25,103 nucleotides of DNA from contig CAJGDV010000007.1 in assembly GCA_904502155.1 (NCBI GenBank), positions 1 through 25,103 on the forward strand, written 5' to 3'. Numbering within the stretch: the first letter of the stretch is position 1; each line of letters begins with the position of its first letter. This DNA comes from an uncultured Bacilli bacterium. Its GTDB lineage: Bacteria; Bacillota_I; Bacilli_A; RF39; UBA660. The notes below the pieces were generated by a model, which ran no database searches, had not been told where the DNA came from, and saw nothing but the letters and a program-made list of their open reading frames with translations. Shown one piece after another: positions 7,520 through 14,413 of the stretch. The translations under genes were made by a program, and so were the position numbers.

Positions 7520-7963
7520 ATGAGACAAACAATATTAAATGCTATTATCGAAGCAATGAAAGCAAAAGATAAAGAAACATTAGCTGTACTTCGTATGGTA
7601 AAAGGTGCAATGCAACTTGAAGAAATCAATACTAAAAAAGAATTAGACGATGTTGAAATGACTCAAATATTATCTAAACAAATTAAAACTAGAAAAGATT
7701 CAATTGTTGAATTTGAAAAAGGCGGAAGACAAGATTTAATTGATCAAGTTAAAAGTGAAATTGCAATTTTAGAAAAATATATGCCAGAACAAATGAACGA
7801 AGAAGAAATTTCTAAAAAAGTTTTAGAAATCTTTGCTGAAGTTAATCCTACAGGACCAAGTGATATGGGTAAAATCATGGGAAAAGCTGCGCCACTATTT
7901 AAAGGTAAAGCTGATATGGGATTAGTTAATAAAATTATTAAAGAAAAATTAAATAATTTATAA
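7520..7963 (+). CDS. yqeY: GatB/YqeY domain protein
   Basis: The 147-aa, all-helical protein has the whole YqeY family pattern: an N-terminal AMKAKDKETLAVLRMVKGA, central KQIKTRKDSIVEFEKGGRQDLIDQ, EIAILEKYMPEQM, and the C-terminal GPSDMGKIMGKAAPLFKGKADMGLVNKIIKEKL. It resembles the tail domain of the GatB subunit of the tRNA-dependent amidotransferase, which binds tRNA, but it stands alone and its role is not settled. AAAGGAG lies before the ATG. It is the second gene of the rpsU operon, and a terminator follows directly. Confidence 0.95.
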   Translation: MRQTILNAIIEAMKAKDKETLAVLRMVKGAMQLEEINTKKELDDVEMTQILSKQIKTRKDSIVEFEKGGRQDLIDQVKSEIAILEKYMPEQMNEEEISKKVLEIFAEVNPTGPSDMGKIMGKAAPLFKGKADMGLVNKIIKEKLNNL

Positions 7964-7966
7964 AAT

Positions 7967-7995
7967 GGATTAAATTTTTTAATCTATTTTTTTTT
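7967..7995 (+). terminator. Terminator of rpsU-yqeY
   Basis: Stem GGATTAAA (7967-7974) / TTTAATCT (7978-7985) with one G-T pair, three-base loop, then A and nine T. Confidence 0.8.
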
Positions 7996-8098
7996 ATTTA
8001 TTATGAGCATGTTTATTTTGCACTTTAATAATAATCATTTATATAATAAACAATAATAAATTTTTTTGAAAAAAGTTAATGTTTTAAGCCAAAAATTG

Positions 8099-8126
8099 TT
8101 GTAATACAAAATAATTGTGTTATAAT
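8099..8126 (+). promoter_or_regulatory. Promoter of rpsB-tsf
   Basis: Extended -10 TG-T-TATAAT (8118-8126) with TTGTAA (8099-8104) 16 bases upstream. It leaves a leader of about 100 bases before rpsB. It lies between the inverted halves AAGCCAA (8086-8092) and TTGGCTT (8131-8137). Confidence 0.75.
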
Positions 8127-8132
8127 ATTATT

Positions 8133-8236
8133 GGCTTTTTTTAATACACACAAATGTGGATTCTCAAGTCTAGTGCCAAATTTGGTGATTTGAGATTTGA
8201 AGCATTTGGAGGAAAAAAACAAAAGGAGGAAGAAAA
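8133..8236 (+). promoter_or_regulatory. Structured rpsB mRNA leader, candidate S2 autoregulatory element
   Basis: An eight-base stem CTCAAGTC (8163-8170) / GATTTGAG (8187-8194), with one G-T pair, carries the palindrome CCAAATTTGG (8176-8185) at its tip. The 3' arm motif GATTTGA is repeated in tandem (8187-8193 and 8194-8200), and ATTTGG at 8204-8209 could also pair with CCAAAT. These choices would allow alternative folds. GGAGG occurs twice, at 8208-8212 and in AGGAGG (8224-8229); the second serves the rpsB start. Ribosomal protein operons are often controlled by the encoded protein binding its leader; that S2 does so here is inference. Confidence 0.5.
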
Positions 8237-9256
8237 ATGTCAGTTGTTTCAATGAATTATTTATTAGAAGCTGGTGTTCACTTTGGTCATCAAACTAAAA
8301 GATGGAACCCAAAAATGAAAGAATACATCTTTACTTCAAGAGATGATATTTATATTATCGATTTACAAAAAACTGCTAAAAAAATTGAAGAAGCTTATGC
8401 AGCTTTAAATAAAATTGCAGCTAATGGTGGTAAAGTTTTATTCGTAGGTACAAAAAAACAAGCAGTAGAAGCTACTAAAGAAGAAGCTGCTAGATCAAAC
8501 TCATTCTATGTTACAGAAAGATGGTTAGGGGGAACTTTAACTAACTTCAGAACTATTAGAAAAAGAGTTAAAAGATTAGAAGAAATCGAAAGAATGGAAA
8601 AAGATGGTACTTTTGAAGTATTACCTAAAAAAGAAGTTATTGGTCTTAAAAAAGAATACGATAAATTAAACAAATTATTATGTGGTATTCGTGGAATGTA
8701 TAAATTACCAGAAGCTATGATTATCGTTGACCCTTCAAAAGAAGACATCGCTATCAAAGAAGCTCGTAAATTAAATATTCCAGTATTTGGAATCGTAGAT
8801 ACTAACTGTGATCCAGATATGGTAGATTATGTTATTCCAGGTAACGATGATGCTATTAGAGCTGTTAAATTAATTTTAGGAGTTTTAAATAATGCTATCG
8901 TTGAAGCTAATGGAGGACAAATTGTTAACTATGTTTCTGCTGATGAAAAACAACCATCAGATATTATGCAAAAAGCATTAGAAACTGTTAAACCAAAACA
9001 AGAAAGAAGAAGAAATTTCAATAACGATAAAAAACCATTCAAAAAATTTAATAATGAAAATAGAGGACCTAGAAAAGAATTTAAAAAAGATGAAACAGTA
9101 AAACCTAGAGAAGCTAAAACTGTTGAAAAAAAAGCCGAAGTTAAAGAAGATTTAACTGAAAAAACAGTTGCTGAGTTACGTGATTTAGCTAAAGCTAAAG
9201 ATGTAAAAGGTTATTCAACAATGAAAAAAGCAGAATTATTAGATGCTTTAAAATAA
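8237..9256 (+). CDS. rpsB: 30S ribosomal protein S2 with C-terminal Rho_N/SAP-like extension
   Basis: Residues 1 to about 230 are a complete uS2: LLEAGVHFGHQTKRWNPKM, RDDIYIIDLQKT, FVGTKKQA, ERWLGGTLTNFRTI, LPEAMIIVDPSKE and IPVFGIVDTNCDPDMVDYVIPGNDDA. S2 binds the 30S neck near the platform and the mRNA exit side. The usual length is 240-260 aa, while this one has 339. The extra part is a basic, asparagine/lysine-rich linker (about 250-304) and a small domain at 305-339 (TVAELRDLAKAKDVKGYSTMKKAELLDAL). That domain has the pattern of Rho N-terminal/SAP-like helix-extended-loop-helix folds, which bind nucleic acid. The linker is in frame and codon use continues unchanged. AGGAGG precedes the ATG, and tsf follows 56 bases after the stop. 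Confidence 0.96.
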   Translation: MSVVSMNYLLEAGVHFGHQTKRWNPKMKEYIFTSRDDIYIIDLQKTAKKIEEAYAALNKIAANGGKVLFVGTKKQAVEATKEEAARSNSFYVTERWLGGTLTNFRTIRKRVKRLEEIERMEKDGTFEVLPKKEVIGLKKEYDKLNKLLCGIRGMYKLPEAMIIVDPSKEDIAIKEARKLNIPVFGIVDTNCDPDMVDYVIPGNDDAIRAVKLILGVLNNAIVEANGGQIVNYVSADEKQPSDIMQKALETVKPKQERRRNFNNDKKPFKKFNNENRGPRKEFKKDETVKPREAKTVEKKAEVKEDLTEKTVAELRDLAKAKDVKGYSTMKKAELLDALK

Positions 9257-9265
9257 ATATAAACT

Positions 9266-9288
9266 AAGATGATTTATTAAATCATCTT
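9266..9288 (+). promoter_or_regulatory. Hairpin between rpsB and tsf, attenuator or processing site
   Basis: Perfect ten-base stem AAGATGATTT (9266-9275) / AAATCATCTT (9279-9288), loop ATT. The following tract is TAATTTTAA, too broken for a strong terminator. It probably tunes the ratio of S2 to EF-Ts by partial termination or by protecting RNA ends. Confidence 0.6.
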
Positions 9289-9312
9289 TAATTTTAAGAG
9301 AGGAATTTAAAT

Positions 9313-10188
9313 ATGATAAGTGCTAGTTTAGTAAAAGAATTAAGAGAATCTACTGGTGCTGGTATGCTTGATTGTAAAAAAGCTTTAGAAGCTACAAACG
9401 GGGATATCGATGCTGCAGTTGATTGGTTAAGAGAAAAAGGTATTTCTAAAGCAGCTAAAAAAGCAGATCGTATTGCTGCTGAAGGTGTTGCTGCAATCGT
9501 TGCTGAAGGTAATGTTGCTGCTATCGTAGAAGTTAACTCAGAAACTGACTTCGTTGCTAAAAACGAAGAATTTACAAGCATGGTTGATGAAATAGCTAAA
9601 GCTATTATTGCTAACGATGCTGAAACAGTTGAAGATGTATTAAAATTAGAATCATCAGTAGGAACTATTGAAGATTTAATTATTGCTAAAACATCTAAAA
9701 TTGGAGAAAAATTAAGTTTCAGAAGATTCAAAAAAGTTGTTAAAGCTGATAATGAAAACTTTGGTGCTTATATTCATATGGGTGGAAAAATTGCTGTATT
9801 AACAGTAACTGCTGATGCTAGCGAAGAAGTAGCTAAAAATGTTTCAATGCATGCAGCTGCTATGAGACCACTTTATGTTAGAAAATCAGATGTTCCAGCT
9901 GAAGTTGTAGAAAAAGAAAAAGAAGTTCAAAAAGAAATCGCTATGAATGAAGGAAAACCTGCTGAAATTGCTGAAAAAATGGTAATGGGTAGAATTCAAA
10001 AATTCTTCAAAGAAATTTGTTTAGAAGAACAAGCATTCGTTATGGATGGAGATATTTCTGTATCTACATACGTTAAAAACAACGGAGGATCAATCAAAGA
10101 TATGATTCGTTACGAAGTTGGTGAAGGTATGGAAAAAAGAGAAGAAAACTTCGCTGAAGAAGTTGCAAAACAAATGCAAGGAAAATAA
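9313..10188 (+). CDS. tsf: Translation elongation factor Ts
   Basis: EF-Ts swaps GDP for GTP on EF-Tu. At 291 aa this is a full-length single-copy bacterial form. The N-terminal UBA-like domain reads ISASLVKELRESTGAGMLDC with the KKALEATNGDIDAAVDWLREKG helix pair. The TDFVAKN motif that contacts EF-Tu is intact, and the core has VSMHAAAMRP. It lies downstream of rpsB, as in most bacteria. AGAGAGGAA precedes the ATG. Codon use is richer in GCT and GAA than in the flanking genes, as expected for a highly expressed protein. A terminator follows at once. Confidence 0.97.
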   Translation: MISASLVKELRESTGAGMLDCKKALEATNGDIDAAVDWLREKGISKAAKKADRIAAEGVAAIVAEGNVAAIVEVNSETDFVAKNEEFTSMVDEIAKAIIANDAETVEDVLKLESSVGTIEDLIIAKTSKIGEKLSFRRFKKVVKADNENFGAYIHMGGKIAVLTVTADASEEVAKNVSMHAAAMRPLYVRKSDVPAEVVEKEKEVQKEIAMNEGKPAEIAEKMVMGRIQKFFKEICLEEQAFVMDGDISVSTYVKNNGGSIKDMIRYEVGEGMEKREENFAEEVAKQMQGK

Positions 10189-10229
10189 GAGATTTATATC
10201 TCTTTTTTTTTGTCAAAAAAAGAGATATA
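10187..10229 (+). terminator. Terminator of rpsB-tsf with an overlapping alternative hairpin
   Basis: Stem AAGAGAT (10187-10193) / ATCTCTT (10198-10204), loop TTAT, then T7. The downstream arm and its T-run are also complementary to AAAAAAAGAGATATA (10215-10229), giving a 15-base stem with 10195-10209 that excludes the first hairpin. The second fold would also work as a terminator on the minus strand. Confidence 0.8.
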
Positions 10230-10259
10230 TTACATATATTAAATTAGGTGGTAGAGCAA

Positions 10260-10601
10260 ATGAAAGAAGAATTTAAAAATTTTGTTAAACAAAATCCTGT
10301 TTTAATAAAATATATTAAATCAGGAGAAATGACATGGCAAAAATTTTATGAGATTTATGATTTATATGGTAGTGATTATAATGCGTGGAAAGAATATTTA
10401 AAAGAACCAGCAAAAGAAGAAGTTAGAAGTCAAACTCCCGATTTTCTATCATTTGTAAAAAGTTTAGATATGGACAAAATAGAAGAAGGAGTAAATAGTT
10501 TGCAACGTGTGCTAGGTGTTATAAGTGAAATGGCTGTGAAAAATACAACTGAAACTCCTAAATACAAACCAAGACCATTATATAAGCATTTTGATGATTA
10601 A
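10260..10601 (+). CDS. ylbD: YlbD-family protein
   Basis: The protein has 113 aa from the ATG at 10260. An in-frame GTG at 10248 exists, but it lies inside the ribosome site AGGTGG (10246-10251), so the ATG is the better start. The N-terminal FKNFVKQNPVLIKYIKSGEMTWQKFYEIYDLYG, with its W-Q and E-I-Y pattern, matches the Bacillus YlbD family (described as a putative spore coat protein). Its neighbour ylbE and the nearby rsmD (ylbH) keep the Bacillus order, which supports the assignment. The C-terminal half is charged and low in complexity. The biochemical role is unknown; a coat function need not apply outside spore formers. The stop overlaps the ylbE start by one base (TAATG). Confidence 0.8.
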   Translation: MKEEFKNFVKQNPVLIKYIKSGEMTWQKFYEIYDLYGSDYNAWKEYLKEPAKEEVRSQTPDFLSFVKSLDMDKIEEGVNSLQRVLGVISEMAVKNTTETPKYKPRPLYKHFDD

Positions 10602-10819
10602 TGAATTTAGATGTTCAATTTAAATTAAATCAATCACCAAATTATATTACATATTTAAGATACAATTCACATTGGTATAAAATTTTAATGCGAAATCCTG
10701 AAAAAATAAATGATTTTATAAAAGAATTTAAAGAATTTAATCGCATTCAAAAACAAGAAAAATTAAAAAGAACACTTGAATATATTGAATTTTTTCAAAG
10801 TGTTATGTCTAAAGTCTAA
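10601..10819 (+). CDS. ylbE: YlbE-like protein
   Basis: A 72-aa protein with the YlbE-like core YLRYNSHWYKILMRNPEKINDF, in which the H-W-Y-x-x-L-x-R-x-P signature corresponds to the family pattern (N-P-x-W-Y-R-K-L-x-R-x-P). The rest is a charged helix. Translation is coupled to ylbD by a TAATG overlap, and rsmD follows 29 bases later. The function is unknown in all organisms as far as I know. The gene lacks its own clear ribosome site, consistent with coupling. Confidence 0.8.
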   Translation: MNLDVQFKLNQSPNYITYLRYNSHWYKILMRNPEKINDFIKEFKEFNRIQKQEKLKRTLEYIEFFQSVMSKV

Positions 10820-10823
10820 AATA

Positions 10824-10832
10824 TGATATAAT
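10824..10832 (+). promoter_or_regulatory. Extended -10 promoter before rsmD
   Basis: TG-A-TATAAT directly after the ylbE stop, 16 bases before the rsmD ATG. No clear -35. It would give rsmD an almost leaderless transcript of about ten bases, so the alternative is simple read-through from ylbD. Confidence 0.5.
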
Positions 10833-10848
10833 TATAAAGGTGATTTTT

Positions 10849-11394
10849 ATGCGTATAATTAGTGGTAAATACAGAGGGACAGTTTTAAATGGTCATAATA
10901 TTGTTGGTACAAGACCAACAATGGATAGAGTTAAAGAATCATTAGTTGCTATGGTTCAAACTAAACTTAAAAATGCAGTAATATTAGATTTATTTACAGG
11001 TAGTGGTTCTGTTGGTTTAGAAATGATTAGTAATGGTGCTAAATGTGCCTATCTTGTAGATAAAAATCCAAAAGTTATCGATGTATTAAAAAAGAATTTA
11101 GTTAAACTAAATCCAGATGAAGAAGTCAACTTAATAAAAAAAGACTTTAAAGATGCATGTAGATACTTTAAAGATAATAATATAAAATTTGATATCGTCT
11201 TCTTAGACCCACCTTATGAACTAAATTTTATAAATCCATCAATCCAATTAATAAAAGAATATAATTTATTAAACGAAGAAGGATTAATAATATGTGAAAG
11301 TGAATTTGAAGAAGTAGAGAATCATGGTTATGAAGTTTATAAAGAAAGAAAATATGGAAGCAAAAAAATTATAATTTTAAAAGGCAATAACTAG
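10849..11394 (+). CDS. rsmD: 16S rRNA (guanine-966-N2) methyltransferase RsmD
   Basis: The S-adenosylmethionine fold has motif I ILDLFTGSGSVGLE (45-58), the acidic end of the next strand LVDKNP, and the catalytic DPPY (120-123) of N2-guanine methylases. The N-terminal MRIISGKYRG and TRPTMDRVKESL are characteristic of RsmD/YhhF. It should methylate G966 (E. coli numbering) of 16S rRNA. The ATG at 10849 is preferred over the in-frame GTG at 10840, because AAAGGTG (10836-10842) is the ribosome site. At 181 aa it has family length. In Bacillus this gene is ylbH, between ylbG and coaD; neither of those is here. Confidence 0.95.
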   Translation: MRIISGKYRGTVLNGHNIVGTRPTMDRVKESLVAMVQTKLKNAVILDLFTGSGSVGLEMISNGAKCAYLVDKNPKVIDVLKKNLVKLNPDEEVNLIKKDFKDACRYFKDNNIKFDIVFLDPPYELNFINPSIQLIKEYNLLNEEGLIICESEFEEVENHGYEVYKERKYGSKKIIILKGNN

Positions 11395-11410
11395 ACTATT
11401 GTCTTTTTTA
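11382..11410 (+). terminator. Terminator after rsmD
   Basis: Stem AGGCAATA (11382-11389) / TATTGTCT (11397-11404) with one G-T pair, seven-base loop, then TTTTT. The stop codon of rsmD lies in the loop. Confidence 0.8.
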
Positions 11411-11411
11411 T

Positions 11412-11420
11412 TGTTATACT
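11412..11420 (+). promoter_or_regulatory. Extended -10 promoter of the membrane protein-HAD-ASCH operon
   Basis: TG-T-TATACT begins only a few bases after the T-run of the rsmD terminator and 24 bases before the next ATG. Confidence 0.6.
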
Positions 11421-11435
11421 TATTATGGTGATTAT

Positions 11436-12560
11436 ATGAAAAAGAATTATGCTTATTTACCTTTTTGGTTTCTATTAATATTACCACCATTAGTATTATT
11501 AACTGGAATTATGAATTTTGTAATGTGTGTTATAGCACTTATCATTGGAGCTCTTATATTAAAAGTAAGTGATCCTTTTAGTGTATATTATAAAAATATA
11601 TGGAAATTATTTGTACTTTCCATTTTAGGTGGTTTTTTAACTGCTTCAGGATATGGTATTGCTGAATGTTTTAGAGGTAATAAATTTATTTTAAAAAATT
11701 TAGTTACACCACTTGAATATAATCCATATAAAAATGTTATAAGTTTTGGATATATGATTTTTTTATTTGTATTAATATTTTTTATACTTTATATGCTTAT
11801 AAAAAGATTAATTGTAAAAAATATAGGATTGGAAGAAAAAAGAAAAATGGCATCCTTTATATTAACATTATTTATTATGCCTTATTTATTTTTTATGCCT
11901 AGTACAATGTTCATAAAACCAAATAAATCAAATCTAGATGATTTTATTGGAACAATTATGAAAGACAAAACATCTATTGTCCAAATTATGAAAAATTTAG
12001 CACTTACAGAAAATATTAGTTCATATACATTAGTAACTAATAAAGAACCTTATACTCTTCATATTTATTTAGAAGATATTGAGGCTGGATTTATCAAAAA
12101 CTTTGAAATGGATGCTGCAACAATCTTTTTAGTTATTAAAGATGTTAATGAAGTAGTATATCATTTAAATGGTATTACATATACATATGACATCAATAAA
12201 ATAAATAGTATTTTTGGTAATATTAAAAAAACATCTTTAAATGAACTTCAACATAGATATGGCGGAAAAGAATTTAAAAATTATGTATATTTAGGTAGAC
12301 TAAATGATTATGATGTATTTGATGAATCTGAATTTTGTGAAGAAGAAATTCAATTAATTCACGAATATAATGGAATGCATTATTATATGTCATGTACTAA
12401 ACCTGAAGATATTAAACTATATAAAAATGGTCTTAGAATTATGTCACTTCAAGATGCATTAAAAAAAGAAAAAATAAATACTGATGATTTATTAAATAGT
12501 GATCTTATAATAAGTATTACTGGAGATGAGGAGGATCAAAATGAAAGTATTGATAAGTGA
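11436..12560 (+). CDS. Membrane protein with DUF4825-like external segment (374 aa)
   Basis: Five hydrophobic stretches fill the N-terminal half (about 10-28, 28-44, 56-74, 104-124, 139-158). A soluble domain follows (about 165-374). Within it LDDFIGTIMKDKTSIVQIMK and SYTLVTNKEPYTLHIYLED (167-214) follow the pattern I associate with DUF4825, in which a conserved strand pair contains L-T-x-x-E-P-Y-x-L-x-I. The rest is charged and includes HRYGGKEFKNYVYLG. The function of such proteins is unknown; they are often found beside transmembrane regulators. The ribosome site GGTGAT is five bases before the ATG. The last 20 bases overlap the HAD gene, so the products may be made together. Family call is moderate. 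Confidence 0.75.
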   Translation: MKKNYAYLPFWFLLILPPLVLLTGIMNFVMCVIALIIGALILKVSDPFSVYYKNIWKLFVLSILGGFLTASGYGIAECFRGNKFILKNLVTPLEYNPYKNVISFGYMIFLFVLIFFILYMLIKRLIVKNIGLEEKRKMASFILTLFIMPYLFFMPSTMFIKPNKSNLDDFIGTIMKDKTSIVQIMKNLALTENISSYTLVTNKEPYTLHIYLEDIEAGFIKNFEMDAATIFLVIKDVNEVVYHLNGITYTYDINKINSIFGNIKKTSLNELQHRYGGKEFKNYVYLGRLNDYDVFDESEFCEEEIQLIHEYNGMHYYMSCTKPEDIKLYKNGLRIMSLQDALKKEKINTDDLLNSDLIISITGDEEDQNESIDK

Positions 12561-13233
12561 TTTTGACAACACCTTTTTTACAGATAAATATTTAGAAAAT
12601 ATTGAAGCAATACAGGAATTTGTAAATAAAGGTAATAAATTTGTAATTGCTACTGGAAGACCTTTATATTTATTAAAACCTGATATTCAAGATTTAAATA
12701 TTCCATATTCAAATTTAATTTGTAGTGATGGAACAATTATTTTTGATCGTGAAGATAAAATTATATATCGTGAAACAATTAATCCGAAAATTGTAAAAAA
12801 AATAATTAATGAATTAAAAGAAAATCCATATGTAGAAGATTGGTATAATAATGAAGCATATAAATTTTCAAAAGATGAAGATGCACCTTCAAATGGAATT
12901 TTAGGTGTACCAAAAGATAAAGAAAAAGTGGCTGAATTAATTGAAATATTAAACAAAAAGTATCCAGATACACATTCTTATTTAAGTCATAAATGGCTAA
13001 ATATTTTAAATAAAGAAACTAGTAAAGGAACAGGAGTAGAAGCGCTAATGAAACTTAACAACTGGGCTATTGATGAAATAATAACAATTGGAGATGAACT
13101 TAATGATGTTCCTATGAATGCTATTTTCAATAGTTATACATTTCATTATGCAAATGAAGAATTAAAAAGTGTAAGTACATATGTTGTTAATGATTTTAAA
13201 GATGCTTTAAAACATATTTATGAAAACAATTAG
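12541..13233 (+). CDS. HAD-superfamily phosphatase, Cof type
   Basis: All four HAD motifs are visible: nucleophile and acid DFDNT (D7, D9), TGR (38-40), K162 in SKGTG, and GDELND (185-190). A cap domain separates motifs II and III, which makes it a type IIB (Cof/YkrA-like) enzyme. These are cytosolic and remove phosphate from sugars, nucleotides or cofactors such as FMN and pyridoxal phosphate; the substrate cannot be read from sequence. At 230 aa it is shorter than the usual 260-290. The ATG at 12541 is chosen over the in-frame ATG at 12526, because GGAGG lies between them. It overlaps its upstream neighbour by 20 bases and its downstream one by 14. Confidence 0.9.
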   Translation: MKVLISDFDNTFFTDKYLENIEAIQEFVNKGNKFVIATGRPLYLLKPDIQDLNIPYSNLICSDGTIIFDREDKIIYRETINPKIVKKIINELKENPYVEDWYNNEAYKFSKDEDAPSNGILGVPKDKEKVAELIEILNKKYPDTHSYLSHKWLNILNKETSKGTGVEALMKLNNWAIDEIITIGDELNDVPMNAIFNSYTFHYANEELKSVSTYVVNDFKDALKHIYENN

Positions 13234-13600
13234 TATTAAACAACCATGGGTTTCACTTATTATGAGTGGAGATAAAAAATATGAGTTTAGAACATGGAAA
13301 ACAAATTATAGAGGGCCTTTATATATTCATGCTTCTAAAGCATATAAAAAAGAACTAGTAAATAATTTTGATAATATTAATTTACAATTAGGTGAAATAG
13401 TAGGGGAAGTAATTCTAGAAGATATTATTGAATTAAATGAAGATAATATTGAAGCAATTTATAATGAAAATCCAAAAGTTTATAAAGGTGTAAAAACTGA
13501 TTACAAATATGCTTGGGTTTTAAAAGAACCTAAAAGAATTACTCCAATTAAAGTTAATGGTAAATTAGGGTTATGGGAATATGAAAAAATAGATGAATAA
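13220..13600 (+). CDS. ASCH-domain protein
   Basis: This 126-aa protein has the ASCH core: ISIKQPWVSLIMSGDKKYEFRTW with the G-x-K-x-x-E-x-R motif, then RGPLYIHASK, the strand LGEIVGEVIL and the closing strand KLGLWEY. The fold resembles PUA domains and is expected to bind RNA or modified nucleosides; some relatives act as amidohydrolases on acylated cytidines. Which applies here is unknown. It begins inside the HAD gene, has no clear ribosome site of its own and is probably translated by coupling. A bidirectional terminator covers its stop. Confidence 0.88.
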   Translation: MKTISIKQPWVSLIMSGDKKYEFRTWKTNYRGPLYIHASKAYKKELVNNFDNINLQLGEIVGEVILEDIIELNEDNIEAIYNENPKVYKGVKTDYKYAWVLKEPKRITPIKVNGKLGLWEYEKIDE

Positions 13601-13615
13601 TTTCATCTATTTTTT
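13584..13615. terminator. Bidirectional terminator between ASCH gene and phosphatidyltransferase
   Basis: Perfect 14-base stem AAAAAATAGATGAA (13584-13597) / TTCATCTATTTTTT (13602-13615), loop TAAT. The A-run on one side and the T-run on the other allow termination in both directions. It contains the end of both convergent genes. Confidence 0.9.
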
Positions 13616-14389
13616 TAGAGTTTTTTCTTTGTTTTTTTCTTCTTCTTTTTGTTCTAAACCTAAAAGAACACTTTTTAATTTCTTTAATTCATTAATATCA
13701 TTAGCGCGTGCTATTTGTTTTACTTTTTCTAATTTTTTCTTTTCTGGTTTAATTTCTAATTCTATTTTTTCAATTTCTTGATTCGTACTATTTTTAGCTA
13801 ATTCTTTTTCATTGTCAATCTTTTTATATTGATATGCTGTTAGTGCTTGTATTCCAAATGTCGCAACTAAAATACTATTTACAGCAGCAGTACTAATAAA
13901 TCCACCAGCCACAAATATATAAGCACAAGCTAGGGCAATTGATAAACTAGCTGTTTTAAGTTTTCCTAAAACTGTTGTTCGAGGAACGTTTCCTTTAATT
14001 TTTGAGTCAGTGTTTATTTTTCCTATTAAGGCTTCTAATGCAATATTGCCTATAATAAGTGGGTTAGTAATAACTAATGGAAGAGCTAAACCTGTTGCAA
14101 ATATTTTGTCAACAATAGGATCTAAATCTTTACCAAATTCACTTACAGCATCTAATTTACGAGCAAAATATCCATCAACAAAATCTGTTGCTTCAAAAAG
14201 CATAGTAAAGAAAACTGCTAGAGGTAAATTCCCTGAAAAAGCTGCAGGAACAATAAATAATGGTGCTATAAGTCTTGAAGCAGTAAGTAAATTAGGAATT
14301 TGTTTTTTTCTTTTATCTTTATCTTTTAAATCAGAAAAACAATTTTTGATATCATCTTTATATTTTTCATAAAACTCTTTGTACATCAT
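13607..14389 (-). CDS. CDP-alcohol phosphatidyltransferase with charged C-terminal tail (260 aa)
   Basis: The full active-site signature is present: D69-x2-D72-G73-x2-A76-R77-x8-G86-x3-D90-x3-D94. These enzymes move a phosphatidyl group from CDP-diacylglycerol to an alcohol such as glycerol 3-phosphate, in the membrane. Hydrophobic helices surround the signature and continue to about residue 187. The PNLLTASRLIAP segment at 32-43 is typical of PgsA. PgsA is normally about 180-200 aa; here a charged, coiled-coil-like tail (about 188-260, rich in Glu and Lys) and a charged 30-residue head are added. The substrate is therefore left open. GGGAGG lies before a double ATG, and either codon could serve as start. 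The gene has its own consensus promoter. Confidence 0.88.
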   Translation of the reverse strand: MMYKEFYEKYKDDIKNCFSDLKDKDKRKKQIPNLLTASRLIAPLFIVPAAFSGNLPLAVFFTMLFEATDFVDGYFARKLDAVSEFGKDLDPIVDKIFATGLALPLVITNPLIIGNIALEALIGKINTDSKIKGNVPRTTVLGKLKTASLSIALACAYIFVAGGFISTAAVNSILVATFGIQALTAYQYKKIDNEKELAKNSTNQEIEKIELEIKPEKKKLEKVKQIARANDINELKKLKSVLLGLEQKEEEKNKEKTLKK

Positions 14390-14413
14390 AATTCCTCCCT
14401 TAATGTACGCTGT

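Noticed and set aside
8086..8137. AAGCCAA ... TTGGCTTTTTTT as a terminator
   Set aside because: The 38-base loop contains a good extended -10 promoter and a terminator for yqeY already lies at 7967; the inverted repeat is probably chance or a minor leader effect.
9294..9731. 145-aa minus-strand frame across tsf
   Set aside because: Low-complexity Ala/Ser/Ile-rich shadow of the GCT/GAA-rich codons of tsf.
14010..14372. 120-aa plus-strand frame opposite the phosphatidyltransferase
   Set aside because: The minus strand carries a complete active-site signature, promoter and ribosome site; the plus frame has none.
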